This document shows, piece by piece, positions 44,664 to 52,045 of a DNA stretch of 64,000 nucleotides. The stretch is from an uncultured Thermofilaceae archaeon. Its GTDB lineage: Archaea > Thermoproteota > Thermoprotei > Thermofilales > Thermofilaceae. The notes under the pieces were generated by a model that had not been told where the DNA came from, did not search any database, and saw only the letters and a list, made by a program, of their open reading frames with translations. A program made the position numbers and the translations under genes. The number at the start of each line of letters is the position of its first letter. The stretch's first letter is position 1. The stretch is taken from the NCBI GenBank assembly GCA_938036345.1, contig CALHPJ010000002.1, forward strand, positions 99,007 through 163,006. The letters are read 5' to 3'.

Positions 44664-45437
44664 GTGCTAGACTACCTGCTGTTGGGTCTACTTCAGGGTA
44701 TTAGCGAGTGGCTTCCCGTCTCCAGTAAAACAGTCCTTTTCCTAGCGTCGTCCTTCCTGCTTGGGAAGGGTTTTGCCGAATCCTACGATTTAGCCCTGGC
44801 TCTGCAGGCGGGCACTATCGCCTCTGCCATTCTGTACTTCCGGAGCAGTTGGATGAATGCACTTCGGGATAAAAGGATCTTAACCTTCCTCGTTCTAGCC
44901 ACACTGCTTACGGGCGTTGTTGGGGTTCCCCTATACCTTTTTGCCAGAAGGGCTTTAGAGAACGCTATCAACCCGGCTATTCCCACGCTATCTGTAGCTG
45001 CCCTGCTGGCAGCGCAGGCACTCGTAGGCCATTCAAGCAAGGCCGGTTCGAGGCGCGTCGAGAACGTGAAGGCTCTGGATTCCGCTCTCCTCGGAATCGT
45101 GCAGGGGGTATCCAGTTTACCTGGGGTCAGCAGATCCGGCTCTACGGTCACTCTCCTCCTGTACCTGGGTTTCACTCCCTACGACGCGCTGAACCTGAGC
45201 TTCATGGCGTCCGTGCCCGCAAACGCGGGAGCGCTTGTTTCAGTACTCTTGTTTAGTGGAGGGTTGCTTTTCGAGAATTCGACCAAATTTCTTGCGGCCT
45301 TCGCGGTCGCCGCAGTTACCGGTTACTTCTGCATTAGAGCCTTAATGAAGCTCGCGAGGGAGCACGGGCCGGCGCTAACCGGGTTTATGGCCACTATTGC
45401 GCTACTTGTGGGCATCCTATCCCTTGCAGGAGCTTAG
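44664..45437 (+). CDS. uppP: Undecaprenyl-diphosphatase (UppP/BacA) homologue
   Basis: 257 residues, about eight membrane helices. GLLQGISEWLPVSSKTVLF and GVSSLPGVSRSGSTVTLLLYLG are the two conserved active-site loops of UppP. In bacteria it recycles undecaprenyl diphosphate; in archaea it would dephosphorylate dolichyl diphosphate released by glycosylation. GTG start, TATA GTATTAAAT centred 25-26 nt upstream. Its end overlaps the convergent ATP-grasp/HAD gene by 21 nt. Confidence 0.9.
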   Translation: MLDYLLLGLLQGISEWLPVSSKTVLFLASSFLLGKGFAESYDLALALQAGTIASAILYFRSSWMNALRDKRILTFLVLATLLTGVVGVPLYLFARRALENAINPAIPTLSVAALLAAQALVGHSSKAGSRRVENVKALDSALLGIVQGVSSLPGVSRSGSTVTLLLYLGFTPYDALNLSFMASVPANAGALVSVLLFSGGLLFENSTKFLAAFAVAAVTGYFCIRALMKLAREHGPALTGFMATIALLVGILSLAGA

Positions 45438-47186
45438 CAACGCAAGCAGGTGCAGCAGATCCGAATGCCGTACTGCTGGGAAACCGAGCCTTAGGGCCTT
45501 TACCTGAGCGTAAGCGTCGCCGGCGACGAGCACCGGCAGGTAGCCCAAACGCCTAGCGCAGACTGCGTTCCTCAGGTTGTCTTCGACTACAACGGCCCCT
45601 TTTCTGCAAATGCTTAGGAACATGGCTTCCTTGTAGGGGCCGGCTTCGCTATCGCGCCCAATCACGCGCTCGCATAGCTTAGTAAACCCGGTTCTCCGGA
45701 GAGCTTCCCTAGCCGAGCGCGAGGTTTGAAGCGTTGCCACCTTAACCTCCAAGGGCAGGTCGTCGAAGAGCGAGGGGTTCACCAAAGGCTTTGCCATCTC
45801 AGCCGCCTTAAGCTCGACTTCCTCCACGAGGGATGAGGCGACTTCGTACCTACCTTTATCGGCGGCCCATAACCTCCTCAGTGCTTCAGTAACCCCTTCC
45901 CAGGGTTTTGCAAACCCCTCTTTCTGAAGAATTACCCGGACTGCCCTCCAGTCTACGGGCAGGCTCGCAAGAGTGCCATCCAGGTCGAATACTACTTCCC
46001 TCACTCCCGCTCTCACAGCTGAACGAACCCACCACCGCAGCTTGCGAGCGTCATTAGCGAGGCTCTTGCTCCAGCTCCCCTTTTCGCGGCGCAGCCGCCT
46101 GAGCGCCCACGTGAACTGGACCGCCACTCTAGCTGCATCGGAGAGGTCGACGTCGCAGTACCCTCCGCGTGCAACCCCAGCAACCATGCGGCACCATGTG
46201 CTGGGTATCTTAGCGAGGTACCTCGCGCCGTCAAGGACCCAGTAGTACCCGCCGCTGCGCACCCTCAAGCCCATCGCTGCCCATCTTGCCTGCTCCACCC
46301 CCTCTGTATAGGCCTTGGCCAATATAGCTGGGAAGTGGTAGCCGAGTGAGACCGGTAGGTCCAAGCTTCCCCAGAACTTCGGGTTCAACTCCACTACGAA
46401 GTACTCGCCGGTCTCCGCGACGAACCTTGTCTCCACCATTATGGGGCCGGTCCACCTCAGCAGCTCCACAACCCCTCGGCCCAGCTTGAACAACCTCGGA
46501 TCCAGTACAGGGCCCCTTGCAGCGAGGCTCGCTCCGCCAGCCGGATCGTACTCGGTAATTCTCTCGTGAGTAAACTCGAGGAGGGGCTCACCGTTGAACG
46601 CGACCGCGTAGTACCCCCTGCCAACGCCCGGCACGTATTCTTGGACTATGCAGGGGGCTCTCTCAGCGGCTCTCTCAGCGGCCAGCTCCAGGGTGGGGAA
46701 GTACTCCGGCTTCGAGGCATCCCCCAAACCCTTTACAACCAGCGGGGGCTCTAGGTCTGCGAGTTCAGCGGCGTCGCTGGGCCGCAGCACTACCACCTGC
46801 CTAGGCGTCTCGCCCAGCCCCCTCAGAAGGTCGGGTAGTTTCTCCTTGCTGGAGGCGAGTTTGACAGCCTCGAAGCTTGGTGCAGCAAGCGCTACCTCGT
46901 TTTCTTCGAAAAAGCTTCTCCATTTCGCAAAGGTAGCTACGTCCACAAAGTCAACGGGGATCACAAGGTCCGCTTCCCACTCCCCCGCAATCTCCGCAAC
47001 GACTCTGGCCCAGGAGAGCCCCTCCCGGGTGCTCCTGACCACGACTTTCCTCTCGAAGAACCTGGAGAAAGCGTTTGGGTGGATTGAGTGCGCTACCCCG
47101 TAAACTGAGAAGCCGTGCTCCCTCAGGGAGGAGGAAAGTGGTAAAGCCTTCCTGGAGGCTATGGAAGCTAGGAGGACCCTGCCCAT
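45417..47186 (-). CDS. ATP-grasp ligase fused to a HAD hydrolase
   Basis: 589 residues. Part one (about 1-330) is a carbamoyl-phosphate-synthase-like ATP-grasp protein: a pre-ATP-grasp domain (VLLASIASRKALPLSSSLREHG), LVIPVDFVD, PPLVVKGLGDASK, CIVQEYVPGVGRGYYAVAFNG and FVVELNPKFWGSLDLP with the Mg2+ ligands. A linker of about 60 residues follows. Part two (about 398-589) is a HAD phosphatase: VVFDLDGTLASLP with Asp401 and Asp403, VATLQTSRSA, and VVVEDNLRNAVCARRLGYLPV. ATP-grasp ligases join a carboxylate to an amine; the HAD part may remove phosphate from the same substrate or product. Last gene of an operon with a deacetylase (4-nt gap) and a glycosylasparaginase. Confidence 0.82.
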   Translation of the reverse strand: MGRVLLASIASRKALPLSSSLREHGFSVYGVAHSIHPNAFSRFFERKVVVRSTREGLSWARVVAEIAGEWEADLVIPVDFVDVATFAKWRSFFEENEVALAAPSFEAVKLASSKEKLPDLLRGLGETPRQVVVLRPSDAAELADLEPPLVVKGLGDASKPEYFPTLELAAERAAERAPCIVQEYVPGVGRGYYAVAFNGEPLLEFTHERITEYDPAGGASLAARGPVLDPRLFKLGRGVVELLRWTGPIMVETRFVAETGEYFVVELNPKFWGSLDLPVSLGYHFPAILAKAYTEGVEQARWAAMGLRVRSGGYYWVLDGARYLAKIPSTWCRMVAGVARGGYCDVDLSDAARVAVQFTWALRRLRREKGSWSKSLANDARKLRWWVRSAVRAGVREVVFDLDGTLASLPVDWRAVRVILQKEGFAKPWEGVTEALRRLWAADKGRYEVASSLVEEVELKAAEMAKPLVNPSLFDDLPLEVKVATLQTSRSAREALRRTGFTKLCERVIGRDSEAGPYKEAMFLSICRKGAVVVEDNLRNAVCARRLGYLPVLVAGDAYAQVKALRLGFPAVRHSDLLHLLALLSSCKG

Positions 47187-47190
47187 GCTC

Positions 47191-48252
47191 CTACCCGTAG
47201 AAGCTAAGCCAGTGCTCGTATATGCTCAGGCAGTCGGTCAGCCACGCCCCCCTGCTTTTGAAGTGCGACAGCATTCTCCTATACATCCTGCTCCACTCCC
47301 CGTAGAGGAGCTCGTTAAACGTATTGTTGTGCCACAGGATTGTCAAAACACCCCCAACCTTCTCCACAGCGGCCGCAATCTTACTTATCAAACCGAAAGC
47401 TTCCTGCGGTTGCAAGCGCATGTAGCCCCAGAATGTGGTGTCCATGACGGCCAGCGGGATTTCCAGTATGCCGATTTCCCTGCCGTCAACAACCGGCCTA
47501 AAGGGGTAGCACATCCCATTCCTAAACCCCGGCGAATCGGGAAACGCTAGCGTTGTATCGTATTTAAAACCGGCCGTCTCTACGGCGAGCCACGTTGAGG
47601 GGTAAGTGAAGCGCAGGTAGTGCATACGCACACCAGCCGCTTTATAGCCCTCCAATACGCTTTCGAGAATTGCCTTCTCCCTTATCAGCGCTTCGGGGTT
47701 GTTGTAGGAGAGGTACCCGCCGTGTAACCCAACCTCCCACCCCTCACGGATCAGCCTGTTCAGCTCGCCAGCTAGAAACTCCAGGTCATAGTACCTCTCG
47801 TACCTTTCGTCCAGCAGCTCCCTAGGCGTCGCTTTCACAAAAAAGCTAGATGTGGCCGAGTACCCTGCCTCGATCTCAGCGACTTGCCTAAGGGAGTAGG
47901 GGTTGTACAGGTGCCACTTGCTAACGCTGCCGAGTCCCCAGAGCAGTGCCGCGCCCAAGTCGTGCCTGCTGCAGGCTGCCTCCAACGCCTTTTTAACGTG
48001 CCATAAAGGTGGGTACGCCCAATCCACATCGTGGGTTAAGCACACGGCAAACCGCCTCCCTCCTGGCCACTCCACCCGGAAGCCCTTCTCATAAAGCTCC
48101 TCGGAAACTGTGGGAATTAGGTGATTCCCGTCAACGTCTCTCGCCAGCACTCGGCCGTGCTCATCCCTGGGCGCTTCGACCTCCCTTTCCAGGCTAAAAA
48201 CTCTCCAGCTCTCGCCGTCCAAGCATATCCGGCTGAGCGGCACGTTTCTCAC
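47191..48252 (-). CDS. Polysaccharide deacetylase-like protein (NodB-fold)
   Basis: 353 residues. FAVCLTHDVDWAY is the first metal/catalytic motif (Asp-Asp/His), EVGLHGGYLSYNN the second (H-x-G), HYLRFTYPSTWLAVETAGFKYDTTLAFPD the Arg and substrate region, and LTILWHNNTF the last His. It should be a metal-dependent deacetylase of an N- or O-acetylated glycan; no signal peptide or membrane segment is seen, so a cytoplasmic or lipid-linked intermediate is the likely substrate. Its ATG overlaps the asparaginase stop by 4 nt and the ATP-grasp/HAD gene follows after 4 nt, giving tight coupling. Confidence 0.83.
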   Translation of the reverse strand: MRNVPLSRICLDGESWRVFSLEREVEAPRDEHGRVLARDVDGNHLIPTVSEELYEKGFRVEWPGGRRFAVCLTHDVDWAYPPLWHVKKALEAACSRHDLGAALLWGLGSVSKWHLYNPYSLRQVAEIEAGYSATSSFFVKATPRELLDERYERYYDLEFLAGELNRLIREGWEVGLHGGYLSYNNPEALIREKAILESVLEGYKAAGVRMHYLRFTYPSTWLAVETAGFKYDTTLAFPDSPGFRNGMCYPFRPVVDGREIGILEIPLAVMDTTFWGYMRLQPQEAFGLISKIAAAVEKVGGVLTILWHNNTFNELLYGEWSRMYRRMLSHFKSRGAWLTDCLSIYEHWLSFYG

Positions 48253-49178
48253 GCGCCATGGGTATATTTATGTCTTAGGTTATCCGCTATCCGAACCTCT
48301 ATGTTATTCCCTAGCCAGTAAACGTACTTGAAATTTTCCCAATTCAGCGCAGCCGCCGAGACGATCTCCCTTGAAGCTACAACTATGCCGAGCGAGTACT
48401 TCTCCCCGTCCAGCTTTGCCACTTCAGCAGCCGCTTCAATCACCAAGTTAGCGGCTTCGGAGGGATCGTAGCCTTGCGATAGCAGCATTACGGCTCTGAA
48501 CGCAGCCGCCGTTCTCATAGCTACTTCTCCAACGCCCGTGCAGATAGCTGCGCCGTACCTGCTGTCCGAGTAGAAGCCGGCTCCGACCACCGCGGAATCG
48601 GCGACCCTTCCCGGGAACTTGAAGGCGATTCCGCTCGTCGATGCGCCAGCGGCGATGTTCCCACACCGGTCCACCGCTATGACGCCTATCGTATCGTGCC
48701 AGATTCGCGAGGCTAAGCGGAATATCCTGCTGTAGTAGCTGAGGAGCTGCGCGGAACCCTCGGTTATCCCCCTTTCCAACCCTCTTTTCTTCTCAACGGC
48801 TTCGGGCGGCGGTTGAGGTTTTTCAGCGAGCTCCAACCCGAGGTGCTCGGCCAGCTTCACAGCAGGCTCCCCCACTATAAGGGAATGGGGGAGCAGTTCG
48901 AGGCACTTCCTGGCTAAGCTGATCGGGTGCTTAACGCGCCTCACAGCTGCAACTCCGCAGGCCCTAAGAGTGCTTCCATCCATTATCCCGGCGTCAAGCG
49001 TAACCTCTCCAATCCAATCGGGCCAGCCGCTCAGGCCAACGGTCCTCTCATCGGGATCGTCCTCAACTGCAGCTATGCCGAGTTCAACCGCGTCGACCGC
49101 TGCCCCTCCCCTCAGAAGAACTTCTACCGCCGCTCGGAGAGCCTTGACCCCGGAGTCATGGTACGACGCCGCCAGCAC
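48249..49178 (-). CDS. Glycosylasparaginase (N4-(beta-N-acetylglucosaminyl)-L-asparaginase)-like Ntn hydrolase
   Basis: 309 residues. The self-cleaving site is RIWHDTIGVIAVD with Thr163 as nucleophile; DERTVGLSGWPDWIGEVTLDAGIMDGS, STSGIAFKFPGRVADSAVVGAGFYSD and CTGVGEVAMRTAA are closer to glycosylasparaginase than to plant-type isoaspartyl peptidase. Such enzymes cut the GlcNAc-Asn bond of N-glycan remnants after the protein has been degraded. No signal peptide, so it acts inside. First gene of the operon: leaderless GTG 49178 with TATA AGCTTTTTAC centred 27 nt upstream. An Asn-linked glycan turnover or remodelling role for the operon is inference. Confidence 0.85.
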   Translation of the reverse strand: MLAASYHDSGVKALRAAVEVLLRGGAAVDAVELGIAAVEDDPDERTVGLSGWPDWIGEVTLDAGIMDGSTLRACGVAAVRRVKHPISLARKCLELLPHSLIVGEPAVKLAEHLGLELAEKPQPPPEAVEKKRGLERGITEGSAQLLSYYSRIFRLASRIWHDTIGVIAVDRCGNIAAGASTSGIAFKFPGRVADSAVVGAGFYSDSRYGAAICTGVGEVAMRTAAAFRAVMLLSQGYDPSEAANLVIEAAAEVAKLDGEKYSLGIVVASREIVSAAALNWENFKYVYWLGNNIEVRIADNLRHKYTHGA

Positions 49179-49223
49179 AGCTGCGCTACTTGAAGTGTTA
49201 GTAAAAAGCTTAACCTGCGGAAA

Positions 49224-49260
49224 ATTTTTAAGTTACTAAGTTACTAATATAAGTGAGGTG
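49224..49260 (+). promoter_or_regulatory. PadR gene promoter: TATA, tandem direct repeat and Shine-Dalgarno site
   Basis: TATA ATTTTTAAG (49224-49232) is followed by two adjoining copies of AGTTACTA (49231-49238, 49239-49246), then GAGGTG (49255-49260) 5 nt before ATG 49266. Unlike most genes here this one has a short leader with a ribosome binding site. The repeat lies between TATA and start site and is a likely autoregulatory operator. Confidence 0.5.
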
Positions 49261-49265
49261 AAAAT

Positions 49266-49640
49266 ATGGAGGGACACCCGTTTGGATGGCCGTATGAACA
49301 CCCGCCGCACCGCTGGTGTGGCCCTCCCCATAAGCCCCCCCACTTCAGAGGCTTCCTACACCTAGCGATTCTAAAGTGCCTCAAAGATGGGCCGGTGCAT
49401 GGGGCTGAGGTCCAAAGGGTAATTAAAGAGAAGTACGGGATAGAAGCCCCCCCGCCAGCTGTCTATGGCTTGCTGAGAAGGCTGGAGGAACAGGGATTCG
49501 TTGTCTCTTCGTGGGAAACCGCTGAGAGCGGGCCTGCCCGCAGAGTCTACAGGATAACTGAAGAAGGGTTAATGTACCTCGAGCGATCGTTCGAGCAGGT
49601 GAAGAAACTGAAAAACATTCTTGATAAACTGGTTGAATAA
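49266..49640 (+). CDS. PadR family regulator with His/Pro/Cys-rich N-terminus
   Basis: 124 residues. Residues 1-27 are unusually rich in His, Pro, Gly and Trp with one Cys (EGHPFGWPYEHPPHRWCGPPHKPPH), a pattern seen in metal- or haem-sensing PadR proteins. The rest is a PadR winged helix: FLHLAILKCLKDGPVHGAEVQRVIKEKYG, YGLLRRLEEQGFV, RRVYRITEEGLMYLE, then a coiled helix. It sits between divergent glycosylasparaginase operon (88 bp) and the convergent glycosidase gene; regulation of its own promoter and of the operon is plausible. Confidence 0.87.
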   Translation: MEGHPFGWPYEHPPHRWCGPPHKPPHFRGFLHLAILKCLKDGPVHGAEVQRVIKEKYGIEAPPPAVYGLLRRLEEQGFVVSSWETAESGPARRVYRITEEGLMYLERSFEQVKKLKNILDKLVE

Positions 49641-49667
49641 AAGAAGTTTTAAAAATATTTTACCTTT
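49641..49667. terminator. T/A-rich convergent terminator
   Basis: AGTTTTAAAAATATTTTACCTTTTT between the PadR stop and the end of the convergent glycosidase gives T runs in both directions. Confidence 0.35.
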
Positions 49668-51932
49668 TTAAGGAATAGATACTATTTCATACCATATTGT
49701 TTCAAACTTTGAAGTAACTTTGAAGATTCTATATTCACCGTCTGCCGAGACCGGCACCTTAGCTTTTCTGTTGCCAATACTATCCAAAGCCCAGACCTCC
49801 ACGTTTCTCGGGGTTTTCACCTTTACGGTAATGTTCAATCCCTCAATTATGGTTGGCCCCTCCCCCCAGTCTCCTACCTGCCCCCACTGGAAGGGACATG
49901 TAATTTTCCTTCCTTTAGCGTCTCCAAGACTTTTCATGCGAGTCGAGCCCGCGGCTATTATTCTTCGCGTATCGTAGTCTCTGATTCTAATTCCAGCATT
50001 AGTGGCGTAGCCGACGGTTATCAGCAGCAGGCTGCTCCAGTCATCAAGGTTTTCATCCTGCTTCGTGATAAGCGAGACTATACCCCAGCCGTTGAGCACA
50101 GTACCGTCCACCTCTAGGATTAGGTTTTTGAAATCGAATCTCTTGCCTCCAATGAATCCGGCGAGGGCTAAAGTTCTACTGGTGTTAATGACAAGGACTC
50201 CCTCGTCTTTCTTCGAGGCATCCCAGACGATTTGCCCTGTGTCGGACCTGTACACGCCCGATCTGATTTCCCCAGGGAGAGTTACCGTGTCCAGGGTTTC
50301 CACCCCTTCACCCGGGGGTATGTAGGTTGCCACACCCACCCTGTAGATTAAGGGCGCTTCAGCTGGGATACCAGCGTCGAGCCCATCTGCATAGTTATAC
50401 TCCCTCAGGAAACGCTTCTCCAGGTAATCCGGCAAGTCTGCCACCACGTACGTCCTAGCGGGCTCCACATCGCCGCGAACGAATAGCATGTAAGCTGGAA
50501 TCATCAGCGCCATCTTAGCGGGGTTCTGGTCGATGTCGAAGAAGCCCCTCAGCCTCCTCGAATCCCGGTCGTCGAGGCTTCCGTAAGCAAAGAAGACTAT
50601 ACCATCCCAATCCTGAAGCGCAGCGTACGCCGCAAGCGTCAGGATTCCCTCGGGACCGTACATATTGGGATTCGGGTGGTCGTACTCGCTAACCACGAAC
50701 GGCTTCCCGTAAACCCTGTAACTGGCTAGGCTGACTATCGTGCTCTTCAACGGGTTGTTAACCATCGGTTCGTTGAGAACATACCAGTTCTGCGGATCCC
50801 AGGGGGCCCCGGGGAACTCCGGGTGCTGCCAGTAGGCGTGGGCGTCAATTACGTCGAAGCGCGACTGCACGTTTAAGGGACTGAAGACAGCTGTGCTGCC
50901 CACGATAATCCCCTTGTAGCCGACCTCCCGCCTCAGGAACCTGTAAAGCTCCGTATAGGTCTCCACTTCAAGCTGGTACACAAAGTCCAGCCAGGCCTCT
51001 CTAACGAAGTTGGGCGCCGCCCAGTACATTCTGCTAGTCAGGGCGGGAGCCCTAGCGCCGCCGATGCCCCACTCACCGAGGAATTTCTCTACGGAGCCGT
51101 ACCTGGACTGGAGGTACGAGTTCCACAGGTCTTCCAGCCTCGCCTTGTAGCAGTCCGGCAGCCTGCTGACTAGGTCGGTTAGCATGTACCAGAACCACGC
51201 CCCCATTTCGTTGACGATTTCTACAAATGCCACCTGCGGGTCGTCGCAGTACCTCGTACCGGTGTACGGGTTCTCGTGCGTCAGAAGCTGGTACGCAAAC
51301 TCCTTGTAAAGAGCCCTGATCTGGGGATCGATGAACATGAGCGCATGCTGGTCCTTGTTGTCAAGGCTTTCGATTTCCGCGGGCAATCCGTCGGCGGCTT
51401 TGAACCTCCGGTTAACTAACAGGTTAATATTGACGTAGATACCGTGCTCCCTGAGCTTAGCCACAAAATAGTCAAACCTATCGAGGGCCTCCGGGCTAAG
51501 GTGCCTGGTGTTTTCAGCAGCGTACCCTCCGAATACATTGATCCGCTCCCACGAGGCGTCAATTCCATGCAGCCTGACTAGATTAACCCCCAGCTTAGCC
51601 AGTCTTCCCGCGATCTTCTCCGCATCCTGCTTCCGAGGGAAGCAGGCTCCGCCGCCTATGTTCACCCCGAAGAACCTGATTCTGCGCCCGTCCACGTAGA
51701 AGTGCCCATCTTCACCGACCCGCACCCTCCCAATAGTCCTGTTCCACTCGGAAACCCAATACCTAACGCTTGTCGCGGTTTCGGCTGAGTCGTCCCAGGG
51801 AATGTAGAATTCGAATAAGCTGAACGTATCCGGCGGGGCTTTCTGTGCGGGAGCCACGAAGCCAGCAATCAGTAAAACCATCCCGGCTACAGCTGCGGCA
51901 AGAGCTATAGTAAGCTTACGCTTGCGGCTCAC
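49668..51932 (-). CDS. Secreted/membrane-anchored clan GH-A glycoside hydrolase
   Basis: 754 residues. N-terminal membrane anchor or signal (about 8-28), a barrel (about 80-430) and roughly 250 residues of beta-rich C-terminal domain. RIRFFGVNIGGGACFPRKQDAEKIAGRLAKLGVNLVRLHGID is the usual barrel entry of GH5-like enzymes; VAFVEIVNEMG holds the acid/base Glu, VIDAHAYWQHP the conserved His, and FVVSEYDHPNPN the nucleophile Glu. Family between GH5- and GH42-like large archaeal glycosidases; substrate (beta-glucan, mannan or galactan) unknown. TATA (minus, 51954-51962) is centred 26 nt before GTG 51932, preferred to TTG 51938. Confidence 0.82.
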   Translation of the reverse strand: MSRKRKLTIALAAAVAGMVLLIAGFVAPAQKAPPDTFSLFEFYIPWDDSAETATSVRYWVSEWNRTIGRVRVGEDGHFYVDGRRIRFFGVNIGGGACFPRKQDAEKIAGRLAKLGVNLVRLHGIDASWERINVFGGYAAENTRHLSPEALDRFDYFVAKLREHGIYVNINLLVNRRFKAADGLPAEIESLDNKDQHALMFIDPQIRALYKEFAYQLLTHENPYTGTRYCDDPQVAFVEIVNEMGAWFWYMLTDLVSRLPDCYKARLEDLWNSYLQSRYGSVEKFLGEWGIGGARAPALTSRMYWAAPNFVREAWLDFVYQLEVETYTELYRFLRREVGYKGIIVGSTAVFSPLNVQSRFDVIDAHAYWQHPEFPGAPWDPQNWYVLNEPMVNNPLKSTIVSLASYRVYGKPFVVSEYDHPNPNMYGPEGILTLAAYAALQDWDGIVFFAYGSLDDRDSRRLRGFFDIDQNPAKMALMIPAYMLFVRGDVEPARTYVVADLPDYLEKRFLREYNYADGLDAGIPAEAPLIYRVGVATYIPPGEGVETLDTVTLPGEIRSGVYRSDTGQIVWDASKKDEGVLVINTSRTLALAGFIGGKRFDFKNLILEVDGTVLNGWGIVSLITKQDENLDDWSSLLLITVGYATNAGIRIRDYDTRRIIAAGSTRMKSLGDAKGRKITCPFQWGQVGDWGEGPTIIEGLNITVKVKTPRNVEVWALDSIGNRKAKVPVSADGEYRIFKVTSKFETIWYEIVSIP

Positions 51933-51953
51933 AGGCAACTGGTGTTACCTGCG

Positions 51954-51962
51954 CTAATAAAC
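51954..51962 (-). promoter_or_regulatory. TATA box of the clan GH-A glycosidase
   Basis: Minus strand GTTTATTAG, 26 nt before GTG 51932; decides the start against TTG 51938. Confidence 0.45.
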
Positions 51963-52045
51963 ATGGCTTCCACGAGGTTCGCGTCTCTCGCGTTGCCGAG
52001 GGGGAAGCCCGGCTTCTGCTAACCGTCAAGCGGATAGGGCGCGCC

